A stretch of DNA of 64,000 nt from Sipunculus nudus (lineage: Eukaryota > Annelida > Sipuncula > Golfingiida > Sipunculidae), in NCBI GenBank assembly GCA_026874595.1, contig CM049320.1, forward strand, positions 15,730,488 to 15,794,487. Direction: 5' to 3'. The notes beneath the pieces were generated by a model, which worked only from the letters and a program-made list of their open reading frames with translations, did not search any database and had not been told where the DNA came from. The translations under genes were made by a program, and so were the position numbers. Below are positions 12,496-26,938 of the stretch, in pieces. Position 1 is the stretch's first letter. The number at the start of each line of letters is the position of its first letter.

Positions 12496-12816
12496 CTCAG
12501 ATGATGCTCAAAGTAGAATTCGTGACACCTGGACTTTTTTCTGCAAAAGTGTTTTTTGTTGGATCCCTTGCTCAGAACAACTTTTCTTCTTGTGACAGGG
12601 TTGGTAAACCGTCTTGGGGGAGGCATCTGAGTTTGGAGACAGAAGCCGAGGAGGCCAAGATCATCTTGGCCTATTTGTGCGTTGGAGTGTGGAGTCGCTG
12701 GAGCGTGCAGACATCGCGGTCACGCCTCACTGACCCTGACGTACTACCGTGGGTCTTGAAATCACTCACCCTAGCCGTGAACTCTGACGACGGAACCGGC
12801 CCGCAGCCAGGCAAAC
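12496..12816 (-). CDS. two possible micro-exons joining in frame
   Basis: On the minus strand 12770-12816 (47 bases) follows a strong pyrimidine-rich acceptor (CTTTTCTTCTGATCAG) and ends at a GTGAGT donor. 12496-12540 (45 bases) follows a TTTTGCAG acceptor and also ends at GTGAGT. Joined, they are open in one frame through both pieces, containing ...RQSSRLGKKSRCHEFYFEHH. No upstream or downstream partners were found, so this may be part of a longer gene, a non-coding transcript or chance. The plus strand of the same region has a 120-codon open frame (12486-12848) that I also cannot identify. Confidence 0.2.
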
Positions 12817-12870
12817 CTGATCAGAAGAAAAGGGTTAGAGAAATGTAGCCCATAGGTGGCGCCACTATCT

Positions 12871-12872
12871 CC

Positions 12873-12935
<63 letters not shown>

Positions 12936-12971
12936 TTTCTCTGAAGTTTTTTGTCTCAACCTTTTTTGTTG

Positions 12972-13018
<47 letters not shown>

Positions 13019-13123
13019 AAGTTTTTTCCCTCAACCTTTCCTTGTAGCCTCTCTCTCTCTTTCTCTCTCTCTCTGAAGTTTTTTTTTTCTCAACCTTTCT
13101 TAGTAGTCTCTCTCTCTCAAACA
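12871..13123. repeat. compound (CT)n repeat with spacer repeated three times
   Basis: Three CT tracts are separated by diverged copies of GAAGTTTTTTnTCTCAACCT (starting near 12942, 13018 and 13074), making a higher-order repeat. Confidence 0.9.
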
Positions 13124-13233
13124 AACAAACAAACAAATAAACAAACAAATAAACAAACAAACAAACAAACAAACAAACAAACAAACAAACAAACAAACAA
13201 ACAAACAAACAAACAAACAAACAAACAAACAAA
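13119..13233. repeat. (AAAC)n microsatellite
   Basis: Tetranucleotide AAAC with two AAAT variants. The opposite strand reads as a Phe-Val-Cys-Leu repeat. Confidence 0.95.
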
Positions 13234-16200
13234 AGAATTGATTATCAAAAAACTCAATTAATAAACAAGCATAAATATATCATTTGGAAAGAATACGGAA
13301 TAAATATTCGTATTGTTTACTACCAAATACATTTCAATAACATGTCCATGCAGTTTCTTAATTGTTATTTTTTTATGTTAAAATGATATTATTAAACTGT
13401 TCTGTTGTATTCACATGATGAATAATAATCATGGATAAACAAAAACAGCGCACAAAATGTAATCTTAAAACTCTCAAAACATTATTTATACTACTGTTGG
13501 ATTAGTATTTTGAATACTTTGAATATTGAGGTGTAAAACGACCCAGGCTGTTTATCATTTGTATACTTGCTAACATTGAACTGCGGTATGATTTTATAAA
13601 CCGACAATAGATATATGGATAGCTTGAAGGTTTATAGATACGGAAAAGGCAATTACTAGTGACATGTCCAGTTTGAATCGCTTGATCTATAAGTACTTGT
13701 ATTTACAACAAACCGACTATAAGGTAACCATGGTTACCAGATGACAAAGGCACTTTTCCGGTCAAGCGGAACGGTCAAGCAGCACACTGTCTTGTCACCA
13801 AGATGTTGGCTGTGACACTGACGTCGTTAATCATTCAGGGAGGGGTTCACATGAACAGACACCCTTCATAAGGAAAACGAAATTACTTGTATGCATATAT
13901 ATGTGGTGTATGATATAACCATAAGTTAATAGCCTATATAGCCAGCCGCTCGGCGGATTTAATGTTTCGTGGAAACACCTCGGTTGAACTACTTACACTT
14001 AATGAGTGTTTGCAATCTAGTTGGGTGTAAAATGTAACACTCCCACGCAATTATAATTATATCTTAATATATATGATTTTATTAATATAGTTCAATTAAT
14101 TTAATAATATTGTAATCAAAAACATTTAAGAACATGTAGGCCTTAAAGAGTAGTAAACCTTCATAAATTAAGCAAGATAAAAAATAAAAATATTTAATGC
14201 AAATTTAACATATATCTTTAATGCAGAGTAATCTGGATTGAGGCGTTTGATTTTGATCCAATTGTAATCTGGACTAGTCCAGTTTAGAATTGACCTAAAC
14301 CAGATCCCAATCGTGACATGGACTACCCAAGTTCTGGACTGGACTGGATTAGGATAAGGCCTACGGCAGTTAGCAGTAAGATTTTATCATACCGTCAGAA
14401 AAAAGTGATCAAGTCCATATAATGCTAAAAAGCAATCATAGGACAAATGACGTTATTTGATACAGCACCAATAACTTTCATGATTAAAAAGTGATCAAAA
14501 TTAAGCCGAGAATAATTTATGTAGCTTGAAACTGAAATCCTCATTTTGAGATAGCTGTTTCAACACTGACAGACGCATACACGTAAAAGCTGGACTCTAT
14601 AGTCCGGAGCCTCGCTTTCCCATACACACACACATATAAAGAAAAGTCATCGATATTCAATCACAATTTTTAAGATTACTTCAGCACAGACAAATACACA
14701 CCCTAGCAAACAAACAAACAGACTAGACAAAGGAGTGATATCATAATCTCTGGCCAAATATCTTTAGTGAAGGTGGCCACAGTGGTATAAGTTCGCAAAG
14801 AGAAAACATACCTTAGTTTTCTAAGGTGACCTCACTGAGTGTTTCTTCTGTCATCTATAAAGTTGTTATATAGATGTATAGGCCTACTGACTTAGCCGCC
14901 GGCTGTGTTGCACCCAGAGTTGCTTGGGAGTCCTGACTTTGTGAACAGGTAACAATCACTACAATACCCCGTAATACACAAATATACTAATTTATATATA
15001 TACCTGCGAACCTGTCACCTGATAAGGTTAGACGAACCCTAAGGTCCATTCTATGCTAATAGCTCACCTGTACAGGCAAATCCAATGCAGTACAGAATGT
15101 GTTACCAATGTATATTAGTGTTGAAAAAGCCTGGACGCTTCGCGCTGGGTTTCTGCATGACCACGCATACACTGGATGTATAATATAGCGCGTTGATTTA
15201 TGTTGCATTTCGCGACACTGCTTAATTTAATGTGCGACACATCTTGCGCTGGGTCAACACGGCTTGATCCTGAGCCAACGATTCGTATGCGTGAGCCACT
15301 GGATACTTGGTTAAATATGCACTGTACGCGCAACTAACAGTAAATTTATCGTGTATTTGTCCTTATTACCATAAACAGATATTCAACTGGCTGTAACATG
15401 CCACAAATTGACCAAGAGTTCAAAGTCTAAAGTAAAAAGGAATAAATTAATGCAAAACCATTCGTCTGGCCACAGATCCAAAACTTAATTTATGATAAAT
15501 ATCACGTTTTTCAGGCTAGTTTAGTTTAAACATATTTATTTTGAATTGGATTGTACACATAGCACAAAATAATAATGGACGTACTTTCCAACATATAGGA
15601 TAATCATGATATGCAAAGTGTACCATAATATATAGACATTACTATTCATATGATTTGAAATACAACATACAATACAATACTATGACATTGATGTTTGGGT
15701 TACACAGGTTATCGGTACATGTATATCTGCATACATTATGCACACATAAACAATCATCAGTTGAAGTGTAAATACTGAATATCTGACAGAATTTGACACA
15801 ATTACCTCTGAAACCTATGCGAATACATGAATGTATTTACACATGTTCAGACTTGAAACAGAACATGTTCATTTCTTTACATGTCACTTTTAAATAAAAT
15901 AAACAACTTTTTCCAACGTTATTCCGTATTTTTACAAAGATACAACCAAAATTCTACTCTTACTACTTCAAACATAATAACGATATACTAATGATATTAT
16001 AGGCCTAATAATTATAATTTAGATTAACAAAATACGATAAAAACACTTGTCGCTGTCTTTGCTAGTAATAGTAATCCAAATGTTACACGTGATTCGTCCA
16101 CTATTACTACTATTATACATGTATATAATTACAATTACTAAAAAAAACAGTGTACTAATAAGCAATAATGATAAAAATAGTGCTCCTTCAGTCCCCTAGA

Positions 16201-16282
16201 TATATTACTTATAAACTGAAGGCCTTGGTTTTCAGAATCACTTGGACGTGACGTCATAATATACTGCTAAACACTGCAGTGA
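13234..16282. other. intergenic stretch, nothing recognised
   Basis: AT-rich. A self-complementary phrase built on TGGACTAGTCCA occurs near 14,270-14,350. The 72-codon minus frame at 15115-15333 has no recognisable domain. A CRE octamer is at 16249-16256. Confidence 0.45.
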
Positions 16283-16296
16283 GCGCCACCTGGTGG
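16283..16296 (-). promoter_or_regulatory. CTCF-like core motif
   Basis: The minus strand reads CCACCAGGTGGCGC, matching every position of the CTCF core consensus CCASYAGRKGGCRS as I recall it. Function is inferred only from the match. A CRE octamer lies 27 bases to the left. Confidence 0.35.
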
Positions 16297-16693
16297 TAAA
16301 CATGTGATATTTCATTGGGAGATTATTTGGGTGTTTTGCACTGGATATACATGCATTTGAACTATATGCTGTAAAGAAACCGTTTTGAATAAAATTGAAC
16401 TCAATATAAACTCATTAAATTTCCCTTCCTCTGAGGAATCGTTACCTCTGTGATATAACATGTACTTCATTACTTATTGCAGGTATGAGGCCAGCATAGG
16501 TGGCGCCACCAAAAGCATATTTTACATATTCATCACATGATCAATAAGTCTGCAACATTTCATTACGGAAGCTATAATGAAAATTGAGGTATTTCGTGAC
16601 AAATCAGACGTGGATGATGCACGACCCAAGCTGCGCCATGTCGCATCAGTTCACAGATTAAACTTAATAAAATGGCAATGGAAAAAAAGCGGT

Positions 16694-16830
16694 TAAAGGC
16701 CCCTCTACACCGAACGTTGCTACGCCGTGCTGTGAAATTTTTGCTTTGCAGTGCCGCACAGCCCCGTGTTTTTGCACGTACATGTACTCCGCTATTTTGT
16801 TGCGCAGCGTTCCGTGTGGACGGGCCTTCA
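16694..16830. mobile_element. small MITE with ~30-bp terminal inverted repeats
   Basis: The left end begins AAGGCCCCTCTACACCGAAC and the reverse complement of the right end begins AAGGCCCGTCCACACGGAAC. The similarity continues for about 30 bases. The element is about 137 bp with no coding capacity. The CACACGGAACGC-type terminus recalls non-autonomous DNA transposons seen in many invertebrates; the superfamily is not assigned. Confidence 0.55.
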
Positions 16831-17031
16831 GGCATCTGAACGATACTGCATTAAGCATTTTTTATAACTGCTGAATGTGTATGTTAATTGTAAAAACGTA
16901 CATAATACCACTCGACAAAAGACTACCGGTAGTTCCTAAACGAGAAAGCTCTGCTTACATACATTTTTCATCAGTATTTAGGAAAAACATGTGAAGTACA
17001 TCCATAACTTAATGATCATACCTTGCTGTTA

Positions 17032-17035
<4 letters not shown>

Positions 17036-17127
<92 letters not shown>
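17036..17127. repeat. (TA)n microsatellite
   Basis: About 46 TA repeats, running directly into the left end of the pogo-like element. Confidence 0.95.
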
Positions 17128-17130
<3 letters not shown>

Positions 17131-18349
17131 TGGAACCCCGCCTTGCGACCACCCCACAATTGCGACCACCCCACAATTACGACCATTTTGCTTGGTCCCG
17201 AATTTTTTTTAGTTTATTTATGTTTAAAAATGACTCAAAATTACGACCACCCCAGAATTCAGAATTACGACCAGATTTCCTGGCCCCAGCGCTAATGCGA
17301 CCCCGCTAATGCGACCACCGCCGAGAAGTACTGAAACAACATTTGTCACGAGTCAATGGCTGCGTCTTGTCACAGGCGCCTTAACGAAAGATCAAAGCGG
17401 GTAACAAGGTTTCTTAACCCGAGTGTTAATCTGGTTCCGCATATATTCCCGACTCGGTGTCTTCGCTGAGACTCGTTGAGGTGTAGGTTATAGATCAAAG
17501 AGGGTAACCATCGGCCTGATTACTTAATGAGCCGGTCTGACCTGGGGTCAGATGCTAATTGCCCCTCAGTGATCACCTGTATTACAGCTACCCTAAGTGT
17601 GGGGCTGCGGGCTTAATATTTCAACTCATCACATATTGTTCGATCCTCATTGGTAAAATTAACGACCTAGTTAATCCTAAATGTGTTCATACCTTACTGA
17701 CACTGAGTATTGAGCAGTCGGTAAAATGTATAAATAAAGCTTGATTGGGGGGAAAATCCCTCACATTAAATTGCCTTTTCTGATAGATCGTTGTCAGTTT
17801 ATTTTTCTACTGGTTAAGTTTGCATTTAAATTGCTTGCTGTTAGGCAACCATGCCTCTGAAAGAGCTTTCCTTGAAGGATAAAGTGGCGTTAATCAAGGC
17901 GGCAACACCACGCGCAGTCAGCACCAAATGGCTCAGCGGTTTAGCGTCGGGAAAACTCAAGTGCACGCAATATATACTCAAGCGGAAGGCTAAATATATG
18001 ACAGCCACGTATTATGTTCAATATGCATTCAGTATATGTTGTAATCGTATTGCCTTAGTGTTATTATTTGTTAACCGTCAGTAACGACGTATGTGTACAT
18101 GTATATTAATTTTCATCATGAATAAATATGTTCAGCTACACACAAAAAAACATTCAAAATAAGGGTCCTCCGCTAGGTGAAATATTTTGTTATAATTCAC
18201 ATTCAAGAAATGCAATAGTGTACTCTGATACACATTAAATATCATCGTGTTATATGCGACCACGGTAAGAGTTTCACAAATACGACCACCCCCAAATTAC
18301 GACCACTTTGCTCAGTCCCCAGGGTGGTCGTAATTGTGGGGTTCCACTG
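17128..18349 (+). mobile_element. internally deleted pogo/Tigger-type transposon
   Basis: The left end starts CAGTGGAACCCCGCCTTGCG and the right end, reverse-complemented, starts CAGTGGAACCCCACAATTAC. Both are flanked by TA, as expected for Tc1/mariner-superfamily insertion. Inside each end the phrase ACGACCACC is repeated several times, a sub-terminal transposase-site-like arrangement. At about 1.22 kb it is far shorter than an autonomous Tigger element, and only the start of a transposase frame remains (17851-18084). CAGT-type termini and the CENP-B-like frame together support the pogo/Tigger assignment. Confidence 0.75.
17851..18084 (+). pseudogene. truncated pogo/CENP-B-type transposase N-terminus
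   Basis: The 77-codon frame starts MPLKELSLKDKVALIKAA and continues with KWLSGL...ILKRKAKYM. This matches the layout of the N-terminal CENP-B/pogo helix-turn-helix: a basic Leu-x-x-Lys helix, a short turn, then a recognition helix ending in a Lys-rich stretch. After about residue 50 it turns into AT-rich non-homologous sequence (YYVQYAFSICC) and stops. The DDE catalytic domain is absent, so it cannot be a working transposase. It lies entirely within the TIR-bounded element. Confidence 0.6.
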
Positions 18350-18411
18350 TATATATATATTTATTTATTTATTTAAATATATAAATATATATATACGTAT
18401 ATTTATTTATT

Positions 18412-18446
<35 letters not shown>

Positions 18447-18486
18447 CCATCCATCCATCCATCCATTCATTCATTCATTCATTCAT
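18350..18486. repeat. TA/TTTA, (ATCC)n and (ATTC)n compound microsatellite
   Basis: TA and TTTA repeats pass into CCAT and then CATT tetranucleotides, directly abutting the right end of the pogo-like element. Confidence 0.9.
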
Positions 18487-19604
18487 TTTTAAAACATTAG
18501 AAATCTACATTCTACGGAATGCAAGCCATTAGGGCCCTATTGTGGGGTGTTAATATTCACTTATTTGGCCCATATTCTAAGGTTCTTTCGTGTATAAATT
18601 AATGTACAATAGTGAATATTCCTTCATGACGATCTAGAATCCGGATCTTGTGAAGGATCTACACCAAAATCCAATCGATTCTTTATTGTCTCATTCCCGA
18701 ATGCCCTAAAATTGCATGAGACACGAGTTATCTTGTTAACAAACACACAAATACACACACGAACGGGGATGAACGATTACCCTCCTGCGTGGCGGAGGCA
18801 AATACATAAATTACCCTATTATCATGGTTTACTGCAAATCTGATGATAATGTGTTTGCTTCAGTGGAGCAAACAGTTATCAGGGTGATTTTGTGGATCTC
18901 TACAATTAATATATACCGGTAAATATATTCCTGTGTAGGTTGAAAAAATATGTATAACAAATCCATCCCGTTGGGAGTATCACCAAATGGTGATGTTGCA
19001 TGCATGTGGGTTAAAATTATTATTGTATATATAAACTAGATGAAGTGAAATTGCATCCGAAGATACATGAAGCGCCGATCAAATATAATTGCAATTAAAG
19101 AGTAATTATTAGTTTCCACTGGCTAACGGACACAGACGCTAATAATGCGCCAAAGGACTATATTAGGAAAAATATTGCTTGAAATCACAAATAAGGTACA
19201 ATTTGGCGGGATAATTGACCAGAAAATGAATAAAGAGGTACGACTGCATGTCTCTCTTTTTTTTTTGTCTTGCTACCTCACAATCATAGATGATATAGTT
19301 GGTAAAATTTTCCATCTTGGGAAATATTGTTCTGAGTTATCGATTTGTTACAGGGCGTCAATGCGGGGGGTATATATCCCACCCAAGTTTAAGCAATTGT
19401 TCAATGTAATCCCCCCCCCCCCCCCCGATATTCAGAGAATAATATTTATTTTTTGGAAAAGAAATATATTACTCAATATGATTACAGACTTTGGTTTATT
19501 TTCTGAGTTTAATATGTAATAGTATACATCTAAACCTGGTACATAATACCTTAATTTTTTTAAATATTTTTTTTATTCTAATTTGTTTTAAATGTGTCAC
19601 ACAT

Positions 19605-19611
<7 letters not shown>
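18487..19611. other. intergenic stretch, nothing recognised
   Basis: It contains a poly-C run near 19412-19427. A 124-codon plus frame (19145-19519) runs through T-rich and poly-C sequence and has no domain. Confidence 0.45.

Positions 19612-19656
<45 letters not shown>
19612..19656. repeat. (TA)n microsatellite
   Basis: Alternating TA immediately left of the foldback element. Confidence 0.95.
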
Positions 19657-19659
<3 letters not shown>

Positions 19660-19829
19660 GTATCATAAACAGTTAGTTTTACTTCATGAACTACAGAACT
19701 GTTTCATGAGTACAGCTGACTAGCCGGCTCACTCTTCAGGTATTCCTAGGTATTCCGGTTAGTCAGCTGTACTCATGAAACAGTTCTGTAGTACATGAAG
19801 TAAAACTAACTGTTTATATGATACATTAT
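19655..19829. mobile_element. foldback element, ~73-bp near-perfect inverted arms
   Basis: The left arm (19655-19728) begins ATAATGTATCATAAACAG. The right arm reverse-complemented begins ATAATGTATCATATAAACAG and matches for over 70 bases with only about three differences plus a two-base indel. The loop is about 27 bases. Such arms would form a long stable hairpin in DNA or RNA. Most likely it is a foldback MITE inserted beside a (TA)n tract. A hairpin RNA precursor cannot be ruled out, although the arms are more perfectly paired than a typical microRNA precursor. Confidence 0.8.
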
Positions 19830-21989
<2,160 letters not shown>

Positions 21990-22135
21990 GGTCCCCCCCC
22001 CCCCCCCCTTCGAAGCCGCTGCAACCATTTTCTGGGGGAATGAAACAAATTTTAACGGACTGGACCCTTGTCTGACTTTTTTCTTTCAGTCTTATTTTTT
22101 AGCCTCCCTTCTTAAAATCCTGGATCCGCCCCTGA
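21990..22135 (-). mobile_element. hAT-like transposon terminus (fragment)
   Basis: Read on the minus strand it starts CAGGGGCGGATCCAGGATTT, a terminus widely found in hAT elements, and continues through a poly-G run (22007-21992). No matching opposite terminus or target duplication was found nearby, so it looks truncated. Confidence 0.5.
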
Positions 22136-22390
22136 TGTGACGCCGGCGGTGTTTGTGGCGGTATATAAGAAACTTAAATACAACTACAGAAATCTTGAAT
22201 CGCGTCATTTGATCCGCTCGAAATGTAGGTACAATTATAAAGAACCTGCTTTTTTAAAATTGACCAAAAAAAATACCCAATACAAATTGCATCACGAACA
22301 CACACACACACATTTATATATATATACCGTGCCGCACAGTTGTTATAGCCGATAGAAATAATTGACTAACGCGTAAGTCATAAGGTCAAT

Positions 22391-23590
22391 GGCTGCAACG
22401 TCTAAAGCACCTATCACACCGGGAAAGCGAATGAAAAGCGGATCAATAGCTTATATCCGTTTTTCTGTCGCTTTCCTTTTCATTTTCTAAGACATGCTAT
22501 ACAAAGTATCATTTTAATAAAATATAATAATCAAGAATTAACCACAAACCGGGTAATCTACTTTATTGCTGACCCCTCATACTACCACGTATTATTTTAA
22601 CTTCGCCACCAGCTAGGACTTTCAATTTATAGCCGTATACGGCTGCCGACATGTACACTGGTTTCACAGGACTGCCAGAAAAATTACAACCCCGTATATT
22701 TTTTTGTGTGTAAATGTTAAAAAAAAGTAATTGAAAGCTAAAATGTAATAACTTAATTATGATCGATTTGTATAACGTTAAAGGCCGGGGTAATTATTTC
22801 TATTTGTTTTTGGTGTGAAAAACTAGCTCACTTTTATTTGATTTTCAGTGCCAGTTATCAGCTTGATCATAATAAAAAAAAATAAATAAATTTACAAAGA
22901 CAGTTAAAAAGAAATACAATTTAAAAAGTCTGTTCTATGCTTGTTTTGATCATAGGCGTTTGTATGCAATCATTATAGATTTCGGTTGAATTGTCGCTTT
23001 TCTAGGTCATTTCCTTAAAAGAATTACTTATCTCACATTTTCCTAGCGTCTTTATTATTTTTTTAATATTTGAGATAGGCAGGCAAGAAGCCCCCGTAAC
23101 CGTTCGTTGCCTTTGGTAATCGAGCGCTTGAAAGTGGCAGCAAAGCGACTGACTTTCGATATGACTCGATGATCGGCCCAACACTACTTTTCATTCCCCC
23201 GTATCGGTATTGGTTCGTTATTGTCTTTGATTAAAAACCGAACAGAAAGCGAATAAATATCGCATAGACCGAAGTATTAACCAAGCACCGCTTTTCTGGC
23301 GGTATTCCGTCCATATTTGTTCGCTTTTCGTTCACCCTTGTCGCTATTGGCTCGCTTTCAGTTATCCCGTGTCGCTGTTGGTTCGTTAATCATGCGCTTT
23401 TCATACGCCTATTTCGGTTTCCCTCGCTTTTTTTATATGTTTTTGTTCGCCGGCTTCTTTTTTCATGCACTTATAGTTCTTTTTCATGTCGTTATTGCAT
23501 CTTAATCATCCCAACACCATAAAATAATTTAAACTTTCGCTTTCCATGTCCGTTTTTATTTCGTAAAATAAAGTTTTCGGTTCGTTATAC
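22391..23590. other. region rich in TTCGCTTT / AAAGCGAA words
   Basis: Words such as AAAGCGAA and TTCGCTTT recur many times and are unusual in this AT-rich surrounding. The left edge (GCACCTATCACACCGGGAAA) and the right edge reverse-complemented (GCACATAAATCCCGTGTCG) show loose similarity, so this may be one decayed DNA transposon. The hAT 3' end at 23106-23186 sits inside it. Confidence 0.3.
23106..23186. mobile_element. hAT element 3' end, copy 2 of family in PSMC2 intron 1
   Basis: These 81 bases, ending CCCAACACTA, match the right end of the hAT element at 49866-49946 without gaps and with about nine in ten bases the same. No left end was found, so this is a fragment. Confidence 0.65.
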
Positions 23591-24670
23591 GACACGGGAT
23601 TTATGTGCGGCACCCCCTAGATATATCAAGGTGCGCAAATACTGACATCAACTGTGAAAATATGATGAGTCAACTCATAAAACAACAGATCATCTGTGAA
23701 TATCTGTTTAAATATCGTGCCCTTACTAAGAAAAAATTATTACTAGACTCAACATTTCGGCAGGTAATCTTTCTTGTCTTAAAAATTTATCAATGAAACT
23801 GGACACGCAGTTACTACGAGTTTCTGACTGGGGACCTGTTTTCGGGTTCTGCACCAATCCCGCGGCCACAGTTAATGCCAATAAACTCTCAACAAAAAAA
23901 TTCTTCAAACAGAAGTGGGCCTCTGTGTGTCAAGTTCGACGAGAGGAAACGGATTTTTTTACATTAAATTCACGGATTATATTGAAAGCACGGGAAAACC
24001 TCTTTTATAGCACCGGCTGTGAGGAATACTTTGGGCAAAGTTTCCTGCTATTTGCTCTATCTCTCAGCAAATACTAGCACAGTTCGTCGAACGGCATTTG
24101 CGACTTGTTTATTTTAGCAGTAGGTGAATTTGGTATTCAAGCACCGTGCTTATGTAATATGGTGCGAATACACTAAATATATCGTTCTGATTGAGTATTA
24201 TTTAATTCATTCTTTTATACAATGATCAAGAGGGCTAGTTGGTTTCCCTGGATCGCCGCGAATGTACTGCAATATCAGACGAAAGTGTCAATATCAGCGG
24301 ATCGTAACTCTTGTCATAAGTGGAACTTCTAGTAGACGTTATTAGGGGAAGGGTTCTTTTAGGGTTAACAAATGGTTAAAAATAAATTTGAGAACGCGTG
24401 TGTGTATATAGTTAGAGTTATATTAAAACGAGAGAAAAAAAGCCCACGTAGGGTGTTCATGTAAACGGTTCTCATGTTTAAATATCACATGCTTTAATTA
24501 GCATTAAAACTTGTTCAGACACGGTTTAATTGAGATGATAATACAAGCATTACCGCTGGGATATTTGGTGTGTTCCAACTTGATTAATCATTATTCGCAA
24601 ATTAAACCTGCTATGAATATACATGAGAAGCATTTTTGAGAATGTAAAGTCATTCCTGCTAACAGGTCTA

Positions 24671-24673
<3 letters not shown>
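23187..24673. other. intergenic stretch; unidentified 94-codon frame
   Basis: An open frame at 23793-24077 (plus) has mixed composition but no motif I recognise and no convincing splice context. Nothing else seen. Confidence 0.3.

Positions 24674-24725
<52 letters not shown>
24674..24725. repeat. (CT)n microsatellite
   Basis: Uninterrupted alternating CT. Confidence 0.95.
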
Positions 24726-24728
<3 letters not shown>

Positions 24729-26938
24729 AACACACAGCCTGAGAAGATATCCATGATATCAGAAGGGGGCGGGACAAGGTGCGGGGCCCCTATATGCATA
24801 ACCTTTGGTCTGAATACTCGGTCTCTTGTCAAACACTCGTCATACAGAAAGCCAAATAATGTCTAAATACTCAAATGAATATGCACGACAAAAGCTGTTT
24901 ATTTGTCATAAAACAAGACGGACAGTTCACTGCCAGCAATGAACATAACTCGTCTTAAATTCTCAAAGTATAATGTTTGCAAGTATTTAATAATAGTGCT
25001 GGTGTATACTAGAACTCCATTACATACTTCCATGTGTGTTTTTGTTTGTTTTGTTGTATGTATGTGTGGAGAAATTAAAAATGCACATAATTTACATGTA
25101 ATGAACATAAGAGACATCAGACCACGTGACTACACTCTAAGGTGGCACGTGGGACAGACGCGTCACACTGTAACAATATATGTCAGCATATCAATATGTC
25201 TATACCAACAGCACACAATATAAAATAATACTTCACAAATAACAAACAACACGTGGTTGTCTTGTCTCAGCAGTATGGACCACATTTTAAAACTATATAT
25301 GTGTATATAATCATATAAAATCAATAAAAACATATCACAGTACAAACTTCTCAGCCTTCACAGATGACAGCGTATAGAGATACCATAACCAGTCACATGC
25401 AGTTATCTTGATGTTTTTAAATAATATTAGTATGTCTTAACTGTTATATTTTACATCCGATTCAGCATATAGCATGTACCATATATAATACCTTCATGGT
25501 AGGAAATATATAAACATCTTATATTTTTCATGCTATGCTATTTTTGTGTGTTAACTAAAGTTAATAAATTTTTAATCTTCACAATGTTGTTCAGTGAAGC
25601 AATCTGAGAACAGCTATTGCCCTACGTTGTTGTACAAGAATAACAAACGGAAATCACAAAAGAAAGAACATTTTGAGGCCCGAGTGTTTTTAAGTTATCA
25701 GCAGACCCATGTTGTGGAAATAAATTGTTTTCAGAACCTAAAGCGATATATATATATATGGTAGGAATTGGTTGTTAAATCATGTTTAATGATTGAAAGA
25801 AGAAAAACGACCATTGATCCATTATTAATCAATTATTTTATGTAACTTATCCATTACCCGGAAATATGCTGTATGGAATTAATCCTTAAATATTGACCCA
25901 GTAGAGTGAACATCTTGTACATGACGCTGAAAGGTCAAGGTCAGGACCAGGTCTTGTACACTTATTTGCTGCACAAGGTTCTGTTTTAATGTTTTTCATT
26001 ACTTTGTGTCCCGTCCATCTTATAGCTCTGACAAGATTAAATTATTTTTCTGGATAATACAAGTTTTTTGTATGTGGATGCATAATCTTTGTGACCGATT
26101 ATGCAAAAATGTAACCAATTTAATCAATTATCAAAGAAAACGAAAATGACCAATCATTGACATATTCAATTAATTAATAAGCACACCACTATAAATACAT
26201 ATATATTTATAAACCATATATTGGACCTTTCCAGCTGCTCATTACCCGCATAACTATGATTCTAAATTGTGTCAGTTATGCTGGCTTTTACAGCTGGTTT
26301 TGAACCCCTATGTCCAGTGTTCACTATAATAAATTAAATGTCCAAAGGCCACTAACAGCTGTCAATAATGGTGGCATAAAATGCACCATAAATATATAAA
26401 TAGGATTTTTAGTAGTTTCTTGTTAATGACTGTTATTCAAGCTGTTCAGCTGGTTTTTAACTGAATGTAATAATCAACTGATCAGAGCATCTCAATATTG
26501 GTTTTGTGCAATGGGAAGTTTAAATTAAAATGTAATATTAAAGATTATTACTCTGAACCAAACACCAATTATTTTCTAAAAACAAGCCTATGATTAACAA
26601 AATAAGAATAATTACTTTTTTAAATAAAATTATGGTTATTTTGGATATGGAAGATGGTGGAACTGGACAGTATTAACTTTGGATGATAAAACAGTTATTT
26701 TAGACAGTGATAACTCTGGAATGTGGTGTTAAATAATATGAGAAAGTAAAAATAAATAAAATATCATGATAATGACACAATAAAACTTAATATTCAACAG
26801 ATAGGTTGTTCACTGAAACCTTCAGTAAAAAGAACACTAACAAACAATATCCTACATCATAAATCATAACAGACAGATGATATCATGAGATAATCAATAC
26901 AGTAAGTTAGGAAGTGCCAATTTTGTGATATCATCAAT
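24726..26938. other. 3' flank of the UBL-ARM gene
   Basis: AT-rich. It must hold the 3' untranslated region of the minus-strand gene, but no canonical AATAAA was found on that strand close to the stop. A nuclear-receptor-like extended half site TCAAGGTCA occurs at 25935-25943. No coding exon recognised. Confidence 0.4.

Noticed and set aside
12771-13232. 153-codon frame with Phe-Val-Cys-Leu and Arg-Glu repeats
   Set aside because: Reads through (AAAC)n and (CT)n tracts; low-complexity artefact.
15115-15333. 72-codon minus-strand frame
   Set aside because: No domain, no splice support and no conserved pattern.
19655-19829. microRNA precursor
   Set aside because: The arms are far longer and more perfectly paired than a usual precursor, and the structure lies against a TA tract like an inserted element.
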